Below, piece after piece: positions 34,412 through 43,070 of a stretch of DNA of 44,402 nt (its first letter is position 1; the number at the start of each line of letters is the position of its first letter). Source of the DNA: Legionella steigerwaltii. GTDB taxonomy: Bacteria; Pseudomonadota; Gammaproteobacteria; Legionellales; Legionellaceae. Under the pieces are notes generated by a model. That model ran no database searches. It was given only the letters and a program-made list of their open reading frames with translations, and was not told the DNA's origin. The stretch is taken from positions 1 through 44,402 of the forward strand of contig NZ_LNYZ01000012.1 in assembly GCF_001468065.1 (NCBI RefSeq), given 5' to 3'. The translations under genes were made by a program, and so were the position numbers.

Positions 34412-36724
34412 TCAATTCGAATACGATGTTCCCAAAATCGTTGTTACATCCGTGGCTCGATTAAATGCTTTTCCATCTCGTTTCGATGCTGGTCGAGTGG
34501 ATAAAGTTTCTAATTTACGATAACTACTAAGTACATTATCTGCTACTTTAATTGCATCAGAATAACAATAGTGGATTTGTTTGCATTGATGAGCTAGCAC
34601 ATTAAGATTTTTCCAATACCTTATATTTTTTTCATTGATTTTTTTAGAGTCGAGTAATTGTTTATAACAGAACAATTCTAAAAATCTTTTTACTTTATCT
34701 TTGTCAGCTGTACGTTCTATTGAACTGTGAACAATTTTATCCAGATGGAGTTGCAATTTTTCTTGTGTCAAAGGCAGTTCTGTATTTTCAATAATAAATT
34801 CCGCTGCCGATTTAAAAAAGGTAGAAAGTTCAAAGTGTTCTTCTTTCTGTTTAAAAAAAGTAGGCATTTGGGGCTTTTTCTTGCGAATGAATAAATCTAA
34901 AAATTGAGAATTTTTTAAAGCCGAATCTAACACTAATTGAAGTGAAGCATACTTATTCTCAGTTTTTTTATGATCTCTCATCGCAGCAAAGGCTGAGACA
35001 TATAAATTTGGATTGACACATGTGAGTTGAGTTTTCGTTAAAATAGAAATCAGCTCGCGATCACATGGCGACTTTTCACATTCTTTTAAAAGTATTTTTC
35101 TTAGTGAGTCTTGATAGACAGCAAGGTATTCGGGATCATTTAGAACTGTATCATTAGTAATAAATTCTATTGCTTGGGTAAATACTAATTTAACTAACGG
35201 ACCACCATTCTCCTTTTTTTCGCTGTAGAAACAATCATAAATATCCGTAAAAAAATTGGGGTTGCTCGTAGCTTTACTGATTAAATAGTTAAAAAATTCT
35301 TTTTTGCTCGAATCATCAGAGGATAAGGCAACAATTTTCTGGGCCTCATTCCATAGTACCTCATAAAATATCTTTGGTTTACACATTTCAGAATTGGTGA
35401 ATACTTTTTTATATGGATCTATTTTGGAATGAATATAATTTTTTATAGCAGCTCTATTTGCAGAGCTCAGCGCCTTATTCTCATTAATAATTTTCTCATA
35501 CTCACCTAGAGCCTTGAATGCTTTCTTTAGGTTTTCAGATTTTCTAAAATTCCCAAAATGAGCATTGATTATTCCCTCTACCGATTTGTCAAAAATATAA
35601 TGGATTAATTGCCTCAGGTGAAAAAAATCCTCTTCAGTATCTATATTAAATGTTTTATTTTTTAGATTTTTTCCTGATTCCAGCATAGGACTTATTAAAT
35701 GTTGAACCGTGCTTAGGCCCCTCATTTCCGTAATGCACCATTTATATACATCTTCGGGTAACCGTTCTTTTAATAAACCTTTTAAATTTGCCAGAACACA
35801 ATTCCCTATTTTTTGCGATTTTACATGTTTGCCTAAACTAAAGCTGAAACCTAAATCTTTAAGAGTCTTATCATATTGATCGTAAAATTTCTTATAGTTC
35901 TCTTCATCACCCTTTACAACTTCTAATTCAGTTATAGTTTTTATGGCTGTTCTTAATTGATTTAAATCCAAGCCAGCGATATTAATGCGATAAACTAAAT
36001 TATGATTCGCTCTTTGGCCATTGCCACGATTGCAATGGGTAATGACGAGTTGATCTCGTTCTTGATAGATTTGCGTATAGATTGCATGACCTTTGCACTT
36101 GTGTTCGATTGTTAAATCATTACCCGCAAGAAGTTTTCTAATTCGTTCTGAAGTAATTTCATTTTTATCTTCGATAACTATTTCTTTAACTGATTCATGA
36201 AACCGGTTAAGAATGTTTTTGTATTCTTTTAAATCCGAAGCAGAATATGCTTTTCCTTCTATTTTAATTTCTTGAAAGAGAACCGCTTGCAATAGTTTTG
36301 CAAATTCTTCACTAGCTACTTGGACAGCAAGTCCCTGTCTTTTAATATGTTCATTTTGATTTACTACTACATCCATACGATAACCGTGAAACATTGTAGT
36401 CCAGAGGGCTAAGAAGTATTTATTTTCAACAGTCTCTACGTCCTTTATCCATTTTCTCTTTTTATTGATCGTTTCATTTAATGTGGCTCTTTGGGGGTTC
36501 CTGCGTTTTCTTTTTTTTATTTTATTGAGCGCTTCCTCTGCATCGGCAATTTCCTGTTTCACTCGATCATAAGCTGAAGAGGCTGGTGTATTGAGATTCT
36601 GTACTAAGAGGTCTGTTCGCAGAAATTGTTCGAATGCAAGAGTAAAATCTTCTTTTTTTCCAACAGGTGAATTGGATGTCATCCTTCGTTTCTTTTCTTT
36701 AAAAATTTCTTTTTTTGAGTGCAT
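34412..36724 (-). CDS. Effector candidate with CE-clan-like (Ulp1/YopJ-type) thiol catalytic motifs
   Basis: 770 residues, Lys/Glu-rich and helical, without signal peptide or membrane helix. Between 205 and 320 it shows KGHAIYTQIY (His213), a strand QLVITHCNRGNG (Asn232), then a segment ending SQKIGNCVLANLKGLL (Gln304, Cys309). His, then Asp/Asn, then Gln a few residues before Cys is the catalytic order of clan CE enzymes (Ulp1/SENP deubiquitinase-like proteases and YopJ acetyltransferases). The acidic residue would be Asn here, which weakens the case. A coiled-coil-like basic segment (about 60-95, KKRKRRNPQR) precedes it. The rest (330-770) is all helical. GAGGT lies about 9 bases before the ATG. 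Confidence 0.75.
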   Translation of the reverse strand: MHSKKEIFKEKKRRMTSNSPVGKKEDFTLAFEQFLRTDLLVQNLNTPASSAYDRVKQEIADAEEALNKIKKRKRRNPQRATLNETINKKRKWIKDVETVENKYFLALWTTMFHGYRMDVVVNQNEHIKRQGLAVQVASEEFAKLLQAVLFQEIKIEGKAYSASDLKEYKNILNRFHESVKEIVIEDKNEITSERIRKLLAGNDLTIEHKCKGHAIYTQIYQERDQLVITHCNRGNGQRANHNLVYRINIAGLDLNQLRTAIKTITELEVVKGDEENYKKFYDQYDKTLKDLGFSFSLGKHVKSQKIGNCVLANLKGLLKERLPEDVYKWCITEMRGLSTVQHLISPMLESGKNLKNKTFNIDTEEDFFHLRQLIHYIFDKSVEGIINAHFGNFRKSENLKKAFKALGEYEKIINENKALSSANRAAIKNYIHSKIDPYKKVFTNSEMCKPKIFYEVLWNEAQKIVALSSDDSSKKEFFNYLISKATSNPNFFTDIYDCFYSEKKENGGPLVKLVFTQAIEFITNDTVLNDPEYLAVYQDSLRKILLKECEKSPCDRELISILTKTQLTCVNPNLYVSAFAAMRDHKKTENKYASLQLVLDSALKNSQFLDLFIRKKKPQMPTFFKQKEEHFELSTFFKSAAEFIIENTELPLTQEKLQLHLDKIVHSSIERTADKDKVKRFLELFCYKQLLDSKKINEKNIRYWKNLNVLAHQCKQIHYCYSDAIKVADNVLSSYRKLETLSTRPASKRDGKAFNRATDVTTILGTSYSN

Positions 36725-36840
36725 CTACTAACTACCTCATAACTTGCATCATAACAATACATAGTTAATAGATATAACACATACAGCTTTTTTGTAAATC
36801 TAATTTCATGAAGTTCATTCAACTTGTAATAACCTTGATG

Positions 36841-36872
36841 GGGACGGACCCGGTCCGTCCCGGACCGTCCCC
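36841..36872. repeat. REP-like GGGACGGACC palindrome
   Basis: GGGACGGACC-C-GGTCCGTCCC is a perfect 10-bp stem (36841-36861), followed directly by GGACCGTCCCC. The same GGGGACGG/CCGTCCCCATAA elements occur at 28511-28537. Such units are reminiscent of REP sequences mobilised by Y1 (RAYT) transposases; no such transposase gene lies in the window. Confidence 0.6.
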
Positions 36873-36899
36873 ATAAAAGCAGTTAATTTCCGGGTTGCG

Positions 36900-37421
36900 C
36901 TATAAATGAGAGCCGATATAAGTAATGATGAGTTTATAGGGTATAAAAAATATAAGGTTTGTGATTGTATAAACAAATAACCGAATATTCGTTAATCCAT
37001 ATCCATAATTTACAATAGAACACGGCAGAAAAGGCGTTAAGCGTGCTACAGCAAGTGATTTCCATCCAAATGACTCAAGACGCTCTAACCATTGAGCTAA
37101 TAATTTATTTTTACCGCGAGGCAACCAATATAAGCCTAAATATCGACTTATTATGAACGCAATAGCTGCGCTCACAACGGCACAAAATAAAGCTATCAAA
37201 AAACCATAATAAAATCCAAACATAGCTCCTGATGCTAAAACGATAGGCTCGATAGGCAAAAATAACAACATGGTAAAACAATAAAGAATGAAAAATCCAA
37301 TAAATGAATAAGTCCCTAGCTCCTGAACCCCTTGAATTAATATGGGCATATGACAATGCAATTCCCATATAAAAAAACTAATCACCGTAAAAATAAAAAC
37401 TGATCTAAGCCATTTAGTCAT
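36900..37421 (-). CDS. TVP38/TMEM64-family (VTT/DedA-like) membrane protein
   Basis: 173 residues with about five hydrophobic segments. The VTT core is clear: LFLPIEPIVLASGAMFGFYYGFLIALFCAVVSAAIAFIISRYLG (about 54-97), then LARLTPFLPCSIVNYGYGLTNI (about 125-147), which holds the family's R-x-x-P-x-x-P type re-entrant loop. It is a little short for the family (about 200-230 residues) because the C-terminus ends soon after the last helix. Relatives are lipid scramblases or flippases of the inner membrane. It stands alone between repeat-bearing intergenic gaps. Confidence 0.85.
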   Translation of the reverse strand: MTKWLRSVFIFTVISFFIWELHCHMPILIQGVQELGTYSFIGFFILYCFTMLLFLPIEPIVLASGAMFGFYYGFLIALFCAVVSAAIAFIISRYLGLYWLPRGKNKLLAQWLERLESFGWKSLAVARLTPFLPCSIVNYGYGLTNIRLFVYTITNLIFFIPYKLIITYIGSHL

Positions 37422-37465
37422 ATCAAAAAAATCATTATTTATATGAGGACATTATAGCAAGTTGG

Positions 37466-37496
37466 TTAGGTCGAGACCCAACAAAATTTACTTGCT
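37466..37496. repeat. Intergenic hairpin repeat, copy C
   Basis: A TTGGTT...GGTCGAGACCCAACAAAATTTACTTGC stretch, imperfectly paired in the first half. From GACCCAACA onwards it matches copy B at 34376. It lies upstream of the VTT gene and downstream of the minus-strand coiled-coil gene. Confidence 0.5.
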
Positions 37497-37557
37497 TTCA
37501 TGTAAGCGTTTTGAGCATGATATTTTTGAAAAACGAGAAATAGGTGGTTTATATTTC

Positions 37558-39138
37558 CTATACTGCTCTATGATGGATCGTGAGCGGTATTTCATTAATT
37601 CGTTCCTCAATCTTTTCTTGCATGCTTGCAATGTCTGCTATGATTTTTTTCTGCATATCTTCAGACACGGGGCTTTGAGTTTTAATATTCTCTATGCGTT
37701 CTCGATATTTTTTTAGATCATCTGCGAGGCTTTCTAAAGTAGGAAGATCTGCTTCAGAAATATCTCTACCCATTTGATTTAATTTTTTAAGGATTCCTTG
37801 GATAGAAAGCGGTTTTTCTATTTGCGCGCCTTGTTCCATAGGCATTGGAACTGGCATCATTAATTCCAAAGGCGGTGGAGCAACCCTTGACTCGTCTTCT
37901 ACTTCTTCTGCTTCTTCTGCTACTGCTGCTTCTTGGGGCTGAGGCAGAGACTCAGGCAAACGAAGTTGGATTCCTTTGACCACATCAACAAATAATTTAG
38001 CAGCCTCCTGAAATTTTTCATGTAGTTCCTTATATGGTTTCTCACCTTGCATTGCTTTAAATGCTTCTAATGCAGCTTCTTTTCTTTCTAAATAATCTAT
38101 ATGCAATTGTTGCGCCTTAAATTTTTTAGGTTCGTTCTCTCTATCAATATCATCTAAATCCATCTCTGCACTGCTAATTTCTTTACTCAGCTTTTCAAGC
38201 GTTTCGTCAACATGCTCCCATTCATCCCGGGTAATACCCTGCCTTAAGAGCTCTTTAAATGGAGCTTCTGCAGCTTCTAAGCTCTTCATCGCAAATAAAA
38301 TTTGATCGCGCTGTGCGTTGCTCATTTTATTTAAATTATTAGCTACAAAATCGAACATGTTCTGAAAATCTTTAGGATAACTCATCACTGCTCTTATTTG
38401 TTTTTGTTCTGCTGTGCTGATACTCCATAAAAATAAAAATTTCTGTAAGGGTTTTAAATTTTCCGATTCAAAATTTTTCAAAAGAGGACCTAGAGATTTA
38501 TTATCGAGTTCAAGTGCATAAAAGCAGTTCATTAATACCTGCTCTGCTGCTTTCCTACCCATAACAGATGCAGATTTATAATTGTTATAAGCTATCTCTA
38601 GTGCTTTTAAAGCGGGAACCCCTTTGGGGTTCATTATCTTAGACCACATCACTAATCTTCGTATGACTTCCTCCGTTGAAATAGTGGGGTCAAACAAATA
38701 TTCTCCTACCCGAGCTTTATCCCAATCGCTCTTCTGCTGCGGCGTAAAATCATCCTCTCCTAGCTGGGCATAATCGCTTTGAATCACGCTTCGATATAAA
38801 TGAATACTCTCTTCTGCGTCTTGAAGTCCTTGTTTCACTTTCTCATTTATCGTTTTAATATTTTGTTCACGGCCATACTCAACTGTAGGATCGAAATGAC
38901 TTAATTCACGATAAATTTCTCCTTCTTCTGAATTAAAAGTAGCTCGTCGCTTCTTAAATTTATCATATTCTCCCTGGTCCCGCATAAGGTCGTAATAAAG
39001 GCGATATCTTTCTTCGTCTCTTTCTTCAACTAGGTCACCGAATACTGATAATTGCAGCTGTAATATCACCATCTCAGCGACTGCACGAACCATTTGTTCT
39101 CTGTCTTTAGGATCTTTAACATATTCAATGTTTTTCAT
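37558..39138 (-). CDS. Coiled-coil, Pro-rich hypothetical protein (effector candidate)
   Basis: 526 residues, soluble, strongly helical and charged. Residues 1-130 and 300-390 are coiled-coil-like (for example DETLEKLSKEISSAEMDLDDIDREN). A central helical block (about 145-290) is followed by an Ala/Glu-rich then Pro/Met-rich linker (about 400-435: APPPLELMMPVPMPMEQG). A last coiled-coil (about 440-515) follows, resembling bundle or SNARE-like stretches in host-directed proteins. No catalytic motif. GAGATG precedes the ATG. No family recognised. Confidence 0.7.
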   Translation of the reverse strand: MKNIEYVKDPKDREQMVRAVAEMVILQLQLSVFGDLVEERDEERYRLYYDLMRDQGEYDKFKKRRATFNSEEGEIYRELSHFDPTVEYGREQNIKTINEKVKQGLQDAEESIHLYRSVIQSDYAQLGEDDFTPQQKSDWDKARVGEYLFDPTISTEEVIRRLVMWSKIMNPKGVPALKALEIAYNNYKSASVMGRKAAEQVLMNCFYALELDNKSLGPLLKNFESENLKPLQKFLFLWSISTAEQKQIRAVMSYPKDFQNMFDFVANNLNKMSNAQRDQILFAMKSLEAAEAPFKELLRQGITRDEWEHVDETLEKLSKEISSAEMDLDDIDRENEPKKFKAQQLHIDYLERKEAALEAFKAMQGEKPYKELHEKFQEAAKLFVDVVKGIQLRLPESLPQPQEAAVAEEAEEVEDESRVAPPPLELMMPVPMPMEQGAQIEKPLSIQGILKKLNQMGRDISEADLPTLESLADDLKKYRERIENIKTQSPVSEDMQKKIIADIASMQEKIEERINEIPLTIHHRAV

Positions 39139-39216
39139 TTTACATCTCGATTTCTTCTGTACATTAAGTATAGGTTATAAAACCGAAGCCTACTGAAAAG
39201 GAGCCATTTGCCTTAC

Positions 39217-39604
39217 CTACGCCCCTCTAGAATGCCTGTCTTTTCCCTGCGAAGGACACCCCCATTTAAATGTCCCCACAGGACGAACCAGACCAACTTT
39301 CCTTTTCAGGATCGTCAATGTTTCGTCAGTAAAACTAAGACTTGATTTTTTTTCAGCAAAAGTGCCACTCTCAGTGACAATGCTATTTTTAGCAAAAATA
39401 TTTCGAACATCTATATCGTTCACAAAACCAGCGATTAACCTTACCAATAGGCAAGCAGGACTCGTGATGGTATTATGCAGCAAATTTTTGCATTAGCCGG
39501 TTTCCCTCCATGAGAAACAATAATTGCAGATGACGTAACTTTAGCCTTAATGGCACCAAGTTTTCTGTAGTTATCTATCGTAGGGGCAAACAGGGACACC
39601 TTCA
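39217..39604 (-). pseudogene. Possible broken small gene (two overlapping frames)
   Basis: The 476-base gap between the coiled-coil gene and the MFS gene holds no intact gene. On the minus strand an ATG at 39604 opens MKVSLFAPTIDNYRKLGAIK and continues 54 codons to a stop. Just before that stop, a second frame (from a TTG at 39483) continues for 88 codons (HNTITSPACLL... to SQGKDRHSRGA). Joined by one frameshift they would give a protein of about 125 residues. The sequence matches no family I know. The ATG lies only 11 bases from the divergent MFS start, which argues against a working gene. Confidence 0.3.
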
Positions 39605-39614
39605 TGTAATTACT

Positions 39615-40874
39615 ATGAAATTAAAACAACACGCATTATTTGCTGCTGTATGTGGCAATTTTATCGAATGGTATGATTTTGCGCTTTATCTATTGCTGGC
39701 GCCAATTTTAGCACAGCATTTTTTCCCCCCAACAGCCCAGCATTTGGCTTTATTAGGCACATTAACGGTTTATGCTGTAAGTTTCTTCTTTAGACCATTA
39801 GGTGGGATTTTTTTTGGATATTTAGGCGATCGCTATGGCCGTCGATTGGCACTACGATGGTCGATCACTGGCCTAACCAGTTTAAGCATTGTTTTAGCGT
39901 GTTTACCTGATTATAACCAGATTGGCCCCTTTGCAACGTTATCCTTGTGTTTATGTCGTATTGCTCAAGGATTGTGTCTAGGTGGTGAATTTGCAGGAAG
40001 TATGATTTATTTGTCTGAATCTGCATCGCCACATCGACGCTCTTTCTTTAGTGCTTTAAGTAATAATGGTTCTAACTTCGGGATCATGATTGCCTCACTG
40101 AGCACTATTGGATTAAATGCCTTATTAGGAGAGACGGCCGTATCCGCATGGGGTTATCGTTTACTATTTTTATTTGGTGGCTTGATTGGGGTGATTGGTT
40201 TTGGTTATCGCACTAATTTAAAAGAATCGTCGGAATTTTTAACCCATTCGCTAAGAGTCAATAATCCTTTAAAAACGGTACTAACCTATCATAGACCAGC
40301 ATTATGGCGCTTGTTTTGCGTTGTTAATGTGGGCGCTGTGGGCAGCTATGCATTGATGGGCTATGTGAGTACTTTTTTACAACAAGAATTAAATTATTCT
40401 TTAAACGAAGCGGTTCGATATGAAACGCTATTTATTAGCATTAGTCTTATTTTAGTACCTGCATTTGCATTATTAGCGGATTACTTAGGAGCCAAGCGGT
40501 TATTAGTTTATTGTTGTTTGCTGTATATTATCATCGCAATTCCTGTATTTTATGCCTTTTATGTTTACCAACAACCACTCTTCTTGATGTTATTATTCTG
40601 TGTATATAGTATCGAGGAAGCCTGTGTCCCAGTTTTAATGCGAGAATATTTCCCCATACATCTTCGATATACAGCTGCATCATTATCTTATAATCTCAGC
40701 ATGGGTTTTGTAGGTGGCCTTTCACCGGTTATCGGACATTTTTTATTAGCAAACTTGCACTTGCCCTATGGAATCGCTTATTTGCTAATAGGTGCAAGCG
40801 TGTTCGGTCTTTGGGGATTGCGCTTTCTATCTTTTAGTATACCAGTGCTTGATTACCCATCAAAAACCATTTGA
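39615..40874 (+). CDS. MFS transporter, MHS (metabolite:H+ symporter) type
   Basis: 419 residues, 12 predicted helices. It begins FAAVCGNFIEWYDFALYLLLAPILA, the signature of the MHS group (ProP, KgtP, ShiA). The loop 2-3 motif is GGIFFGYLGDRYGRRLALRWSI (about 64-85), followed by IAQGLCLGGEFAGSMIYLSE (about 118-137). These transporters import small acids or zwitterions with protons; the specific substrate cannot be read. It is a single gene, convergent with the FosA gene 97 bases on. Confidence 0.92.
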   Translation: MKLKQHALFAAVCGNFIEWYDFALYLLLAPILAQHFFPPTAQHLALLGTLTVYAVSFFFRPLGGIFFGYLGDRYGRRLALRWSITGLTSLSIVLACLPDYNQIGPFATLSLCLCRIAQGLCLGGEFAGSMIYLSESASPHRRSFFSALSNNGSNFGIMIASLSTIGLNALLGETAVSAWGYRLLFLFGGLIGVIGFGYRTNLKESSEFLTHSLRVNNPLKTVLTYHRPALWRLFCVVNVGAVGSYALMGYVSTFLQQELNYSLNEAVRYETLFISISLILVPAFALLADYLGAKRLLVYCCLLYIIIAIPVFYAFYVYQQPLFLMLLFCVYSIEEACVPVLMREYFPIHLRYTAASLSYNLSMGFVGGLSPVIGHFLLANLHLPYGIAYLLIGASVFGLWGLRFLSFSIPVLDYPSKTI

Positions 40875-40971
40875 TATATAGGCCCCCGCTTGAAATCGCT
40901 ACAACGGAGGTAGGCGTATTCGGAGCGTTAGATCTAATAGCTTATTTTCAATTGAGGTAATCAATTTTTGA

Positions 40972-41385
40972 TCATACGAACCACTCTACATTCTTCCAAT
41001 TGCCAATATCTATTTTTTTAGCTGTAATCCTGGTTTGATAGTTACCAACATGAATCTCGAGTTTATGTCCGTCTGGGTCAAGAAAATAGAGTGATTCACC
41101 TGACGAAGTATTGTCTTTGAATATATATGCCCCGGATTCAGTAATTTTTTTAGCTATAAATTGAAAGTCGTTAATGCTTACACTAAATGCATAGTGAGTG
41201 TAACAAGGCTGCGGTTTCCTTGCTAAATCAACATTGAGGCAGAACCAAAAATCCCCTATAAGAAAATATGCTCCTTTATCCCATTTTACGAGCGGCTTAA
41301 ACCCTAGGATATCCTTGTAAAATACGAAAGACCTATTAATGTCAGTGCATGCAAGTGTAATGTGATTAATATTTGTGATACCCAT
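40972..41385 (-). CDS. fosA: FosA-type fosfomycin glutathione transferase (VOC superfamily)
   Basis: 137 residues from the internal ATG at 41385, which gives the family length; an ATG at 41415 would add ten residues. Two VOC modules are visible. FosA residues are all in place: metal ligands His8 (NINHITLA), His64 (YTHYAF) and Glu110 (HKLEIHVG), plus Thr10, Tyr40, Trp47, Lys90, Ser94, Tyr100 and Arg119. From His64 on, the numbering equals that of Pseudomonas FosA as I recall it. The enzyme adds glutathione to the epoxide of fosfomycin, using Mn(II) and K+. FosX hydrolases share the fold, but the FLDPDGHKLE-HVG context and the Lys/Ser set favour FosA. It is a chromosomal single gene, probably intrinsic resistance. 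Confidence 0.88.
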   Translation of the reverse strand: MGITNINHITLACTDINRSFVFYKDILGFKPLVKWDKGAYFLIGDFWFCLNVDLARKPQPCYTHYAFSVSINDFQFIAKKITESGAYIFKDNTSSGESLYFLDPDGHKLEIHVGNYQTRITAKKIDIGNWKNVEWFV

Positions 41386-41589
41386 ACTATTTTTACCATT
41401 AGAATAAACAGCCATAGTTTGAACTATAACTTAGCATTTAGTCATCATTTTTCTTATTTTCTATTCCATTTGGCGCGGGATTCATGGTTAATAAACATTC
41501 AAATAGAACACAAATTTAATAGTTTCTTAAGTTTTTTTGTTTAAAATACTCTCACAAAATTCATAAGTTAATTTCTATAGGATATTTAT

Positions 41590-42744
41590 ATGACCATACG
41601 CTATATCTCTTTTGGTATTGATGGCGGCCTTTTTAATAAGAATTATCTAAATGCGGATCATGAAAATTTTGCAAAGCATTTGGGCAATGCCGTTTTAGTA
41701 CACAACAAAGCCTTTCTCGATACATTAAAGGAACAAAACAAACACTTTGATTCTGTCTATGCCTTTCTTTATTCCAACAGGCAATCTTATGAAGTGGATT
41801 TAACAAATGTTGGTACTCATAATCGATTCAAAGGCTCCGCTTTTTCCACAATTGAGACTGTTTGCCAAGATTTAGGCATCGTCTTTGATCCCTTTCTCTT
41901 AGCTGATCTATATAATCAGCTACCCTATGGAACAGCATTCAATAAAGCGATAGCAGAAGTAAAAAACGGCAATTATATTGACAATCCTGACAACGAAGGC
42001 CACCCTACCTGCCCCTTTGATCAAGACAAAACAGCCCTACTTTTCGCGCAACTGCAAAAGGCAGCTGTTGATGCTGCAACCCAGCATCCCGGTGAAGACA
42101 TTGTTTTTGATGTGTTTGATGCTCATCAACCGAACCTTGAGTACACAAAACGGTTTTTTTCCGAGAATAAGCATCTTATTCCCAAGGGTGTGACCTTAAA
42201 TTTAAACCACTATGATGGTGGGGAGCCCACTCTATGCAGCAGCATTGACGGTGAGGGTGTCGTTTATTTTAATTTTGCTAAGCACACTATTAAGTTATTG
42301 GAAAAAGGGTTTTCCGAACGGGAAGAGTATGCAAAGTTATCTATCCATCCTGAAAATCCCAAGACCTTAATGGATTTTGTGGCCCAGTATTTTGCCAGAC
42401 ACCCAGACCTATTTCAGGAAGAACGTGTGCCGACCGAGGTAACGGAACGGGTCCAGTTGACTTGTCGGGAACTTGGCCTTGATGAGACTGCCCTTAAAGG
42501 CAGTCACGCTCCAAGTGATGCAGGATCTGCAGCGCAGGAAGGAGAAAAAGAAGTGGAGAAAGCGGGTGATAGTCAGCACGCTCTGCCTGCTGGTGAGTCC
42601 ATGACTGTCAACTCACAAACAAGCCCAAGCAATCCAGGGCTAAGCCAACATGGATTTTATGCCGCTGATGACAAAGAGGGGCAGGAAAAGGCAGAGCCTT
42701 CGACTAAGAAACCAAGCCCAATGCGTTCTTGTACCTTGTTTTAG
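41590..42744 (+). CDS. Effector candidate ending in a CaaX prenylation box (CTLF)
   Basis: 384 residues. Residues 1-265 form a compact domain: FGIDGGLFNKNY near the start, FLYSNRQSYEVD, FLLADLYNQLPYGTAFN, PFDQDKTALLFAQ, IVFDVFDAHQ, LIPKGVTLNLNHYDGG. I recognise this pattern from a group of Legionella proteins of unknown function; the two Asp-containing strands recall HAD-like folds, but there is no clear catalytic set. A low-complexity Ser/Glu linker (about 300-375) leads to KKPSPMRSCTLF at the very end. Cys381-Thr-Leu-Phe is a CaaX motif preceded by basic residues, as in host-prenylated effectors such as AnkB. AGGAT lies 7 bases before the ATG. A terminator follows. Confidence 0.82.
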   Translation: MTIRYISFGIDGGLFNKNYLNADHENFAKHLGNAVLVHNKAFLDTLKEQNKHFDSVYAFLYSNRQSYEVDLTNVGTHNRFKGSAFSTIETVCQDLGIVFDPFLLADLYNQLPYGTAFNKAIAEVKNGNYIDNPDNEGHPTCPFDQDKTALLFAQLQKAAVDAATQHPGEDIVFDVFDAHQPNLEYTKRFFSENKHLIPKGVTLNLNHYDGGEPTLCSSIDGEGVVYFNFAKHTIKLLEKGFSEREEYAKLSIHPENPKTLMDFVAQYFARHPDLFQEERVPTEVTERVQLTCRELGLDETALKGSHAPSDAGSAAQEGEKEVEKAGDSQHALPAGESMTVNSQTSPSNPGLSQHGFYAADDKEGQEKAEPSTKKPSPMRSCTLF

Positions 42745-42800
42745 ACTGTAATCCTTTGCTACAGGCTGCGTTGCAGCGCTGTGGCAAGTTTGGCCATCCC

Positions 42801-42826
42801 CAGATTAGCTAATCTGCGGCTTTTTT
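42801..42826 (+). terminator. Terminator of the CaaX-protein gene
   Basis: CAGATTAGCTAATCTG (42801-42816), a perfect 16-base palindrome, then CGGC and TTTTTT. It overlaps the last codons and stop of the convergent small Cys-rich gene, so the two genes share this DNA. Confidence 0.65.
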
Positions 42827-43054
42827 AACACATCGATTACCGCAAGCAGTTGCAATACAGCTTTGACCAACACCACAATCATCGTCTTTAGTACATTGTT
42901 CCCAGCATGATGTACAATTCTGCGGGCAATTAGCCGCCAGTTTATATAATTGTACATTCCCTTTAATCGCTATTGCATCTTCTGAAGATGAATAAACAGG
43001 AATGTTAAATCCAATAACAAGGAACAATGCAACACTTAAGTATAATGTTTTCAT
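42809..43054 (-). CDS. Small secreted WAP-like four-disulfide-core protein
   Basis: 81 residues with a signal peptide (MKTLYLSVALFLVIGFNIPVYS). The mature C-terminal half has eight cysteines: NCPQNCTSCWEQC, TKDDDC, GVGQSC, IATACGNRC. The arrangement C-P, C, C-x5-C, C-x5-C and a final CGxxC, with DxDC in the middle, resembles the animal whey-acidic-protein (WAP) core, except that the CC pair reads C-I. WAP domains are mostly protease inhibitors or antimicrobials. It starts 16 bases after the stop of the other small Cys-rich gene, so they form a pair. A metal-binding or adhesion role is also possible. Confidence 0.7.
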   Translation of the reverse strand: MKTLYLSVALFLVIGFNIPVYSSSEDAIAIKGNVQLYKLAANCPQNCTSCWEQCTKDDDCGVGQSCIATACGNRCVKKAAD

Positions 43055-43070
43055 TTTAAGCTTTTTAAGA

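Noticed and set aside
39217..39483. 88-codon minus-strand frame as an intact gene
   Set aside because: It begins only at a TTG without a ribosome site; kept only as part of a possible broken gene.
41525..41560. PmrA-type box upstream of the CaaX-protein gene
   Set aside because: CTTAAG...TTTAAAA looks similar, but the half-sites are about 14 bases apart instead of the 11 expected.
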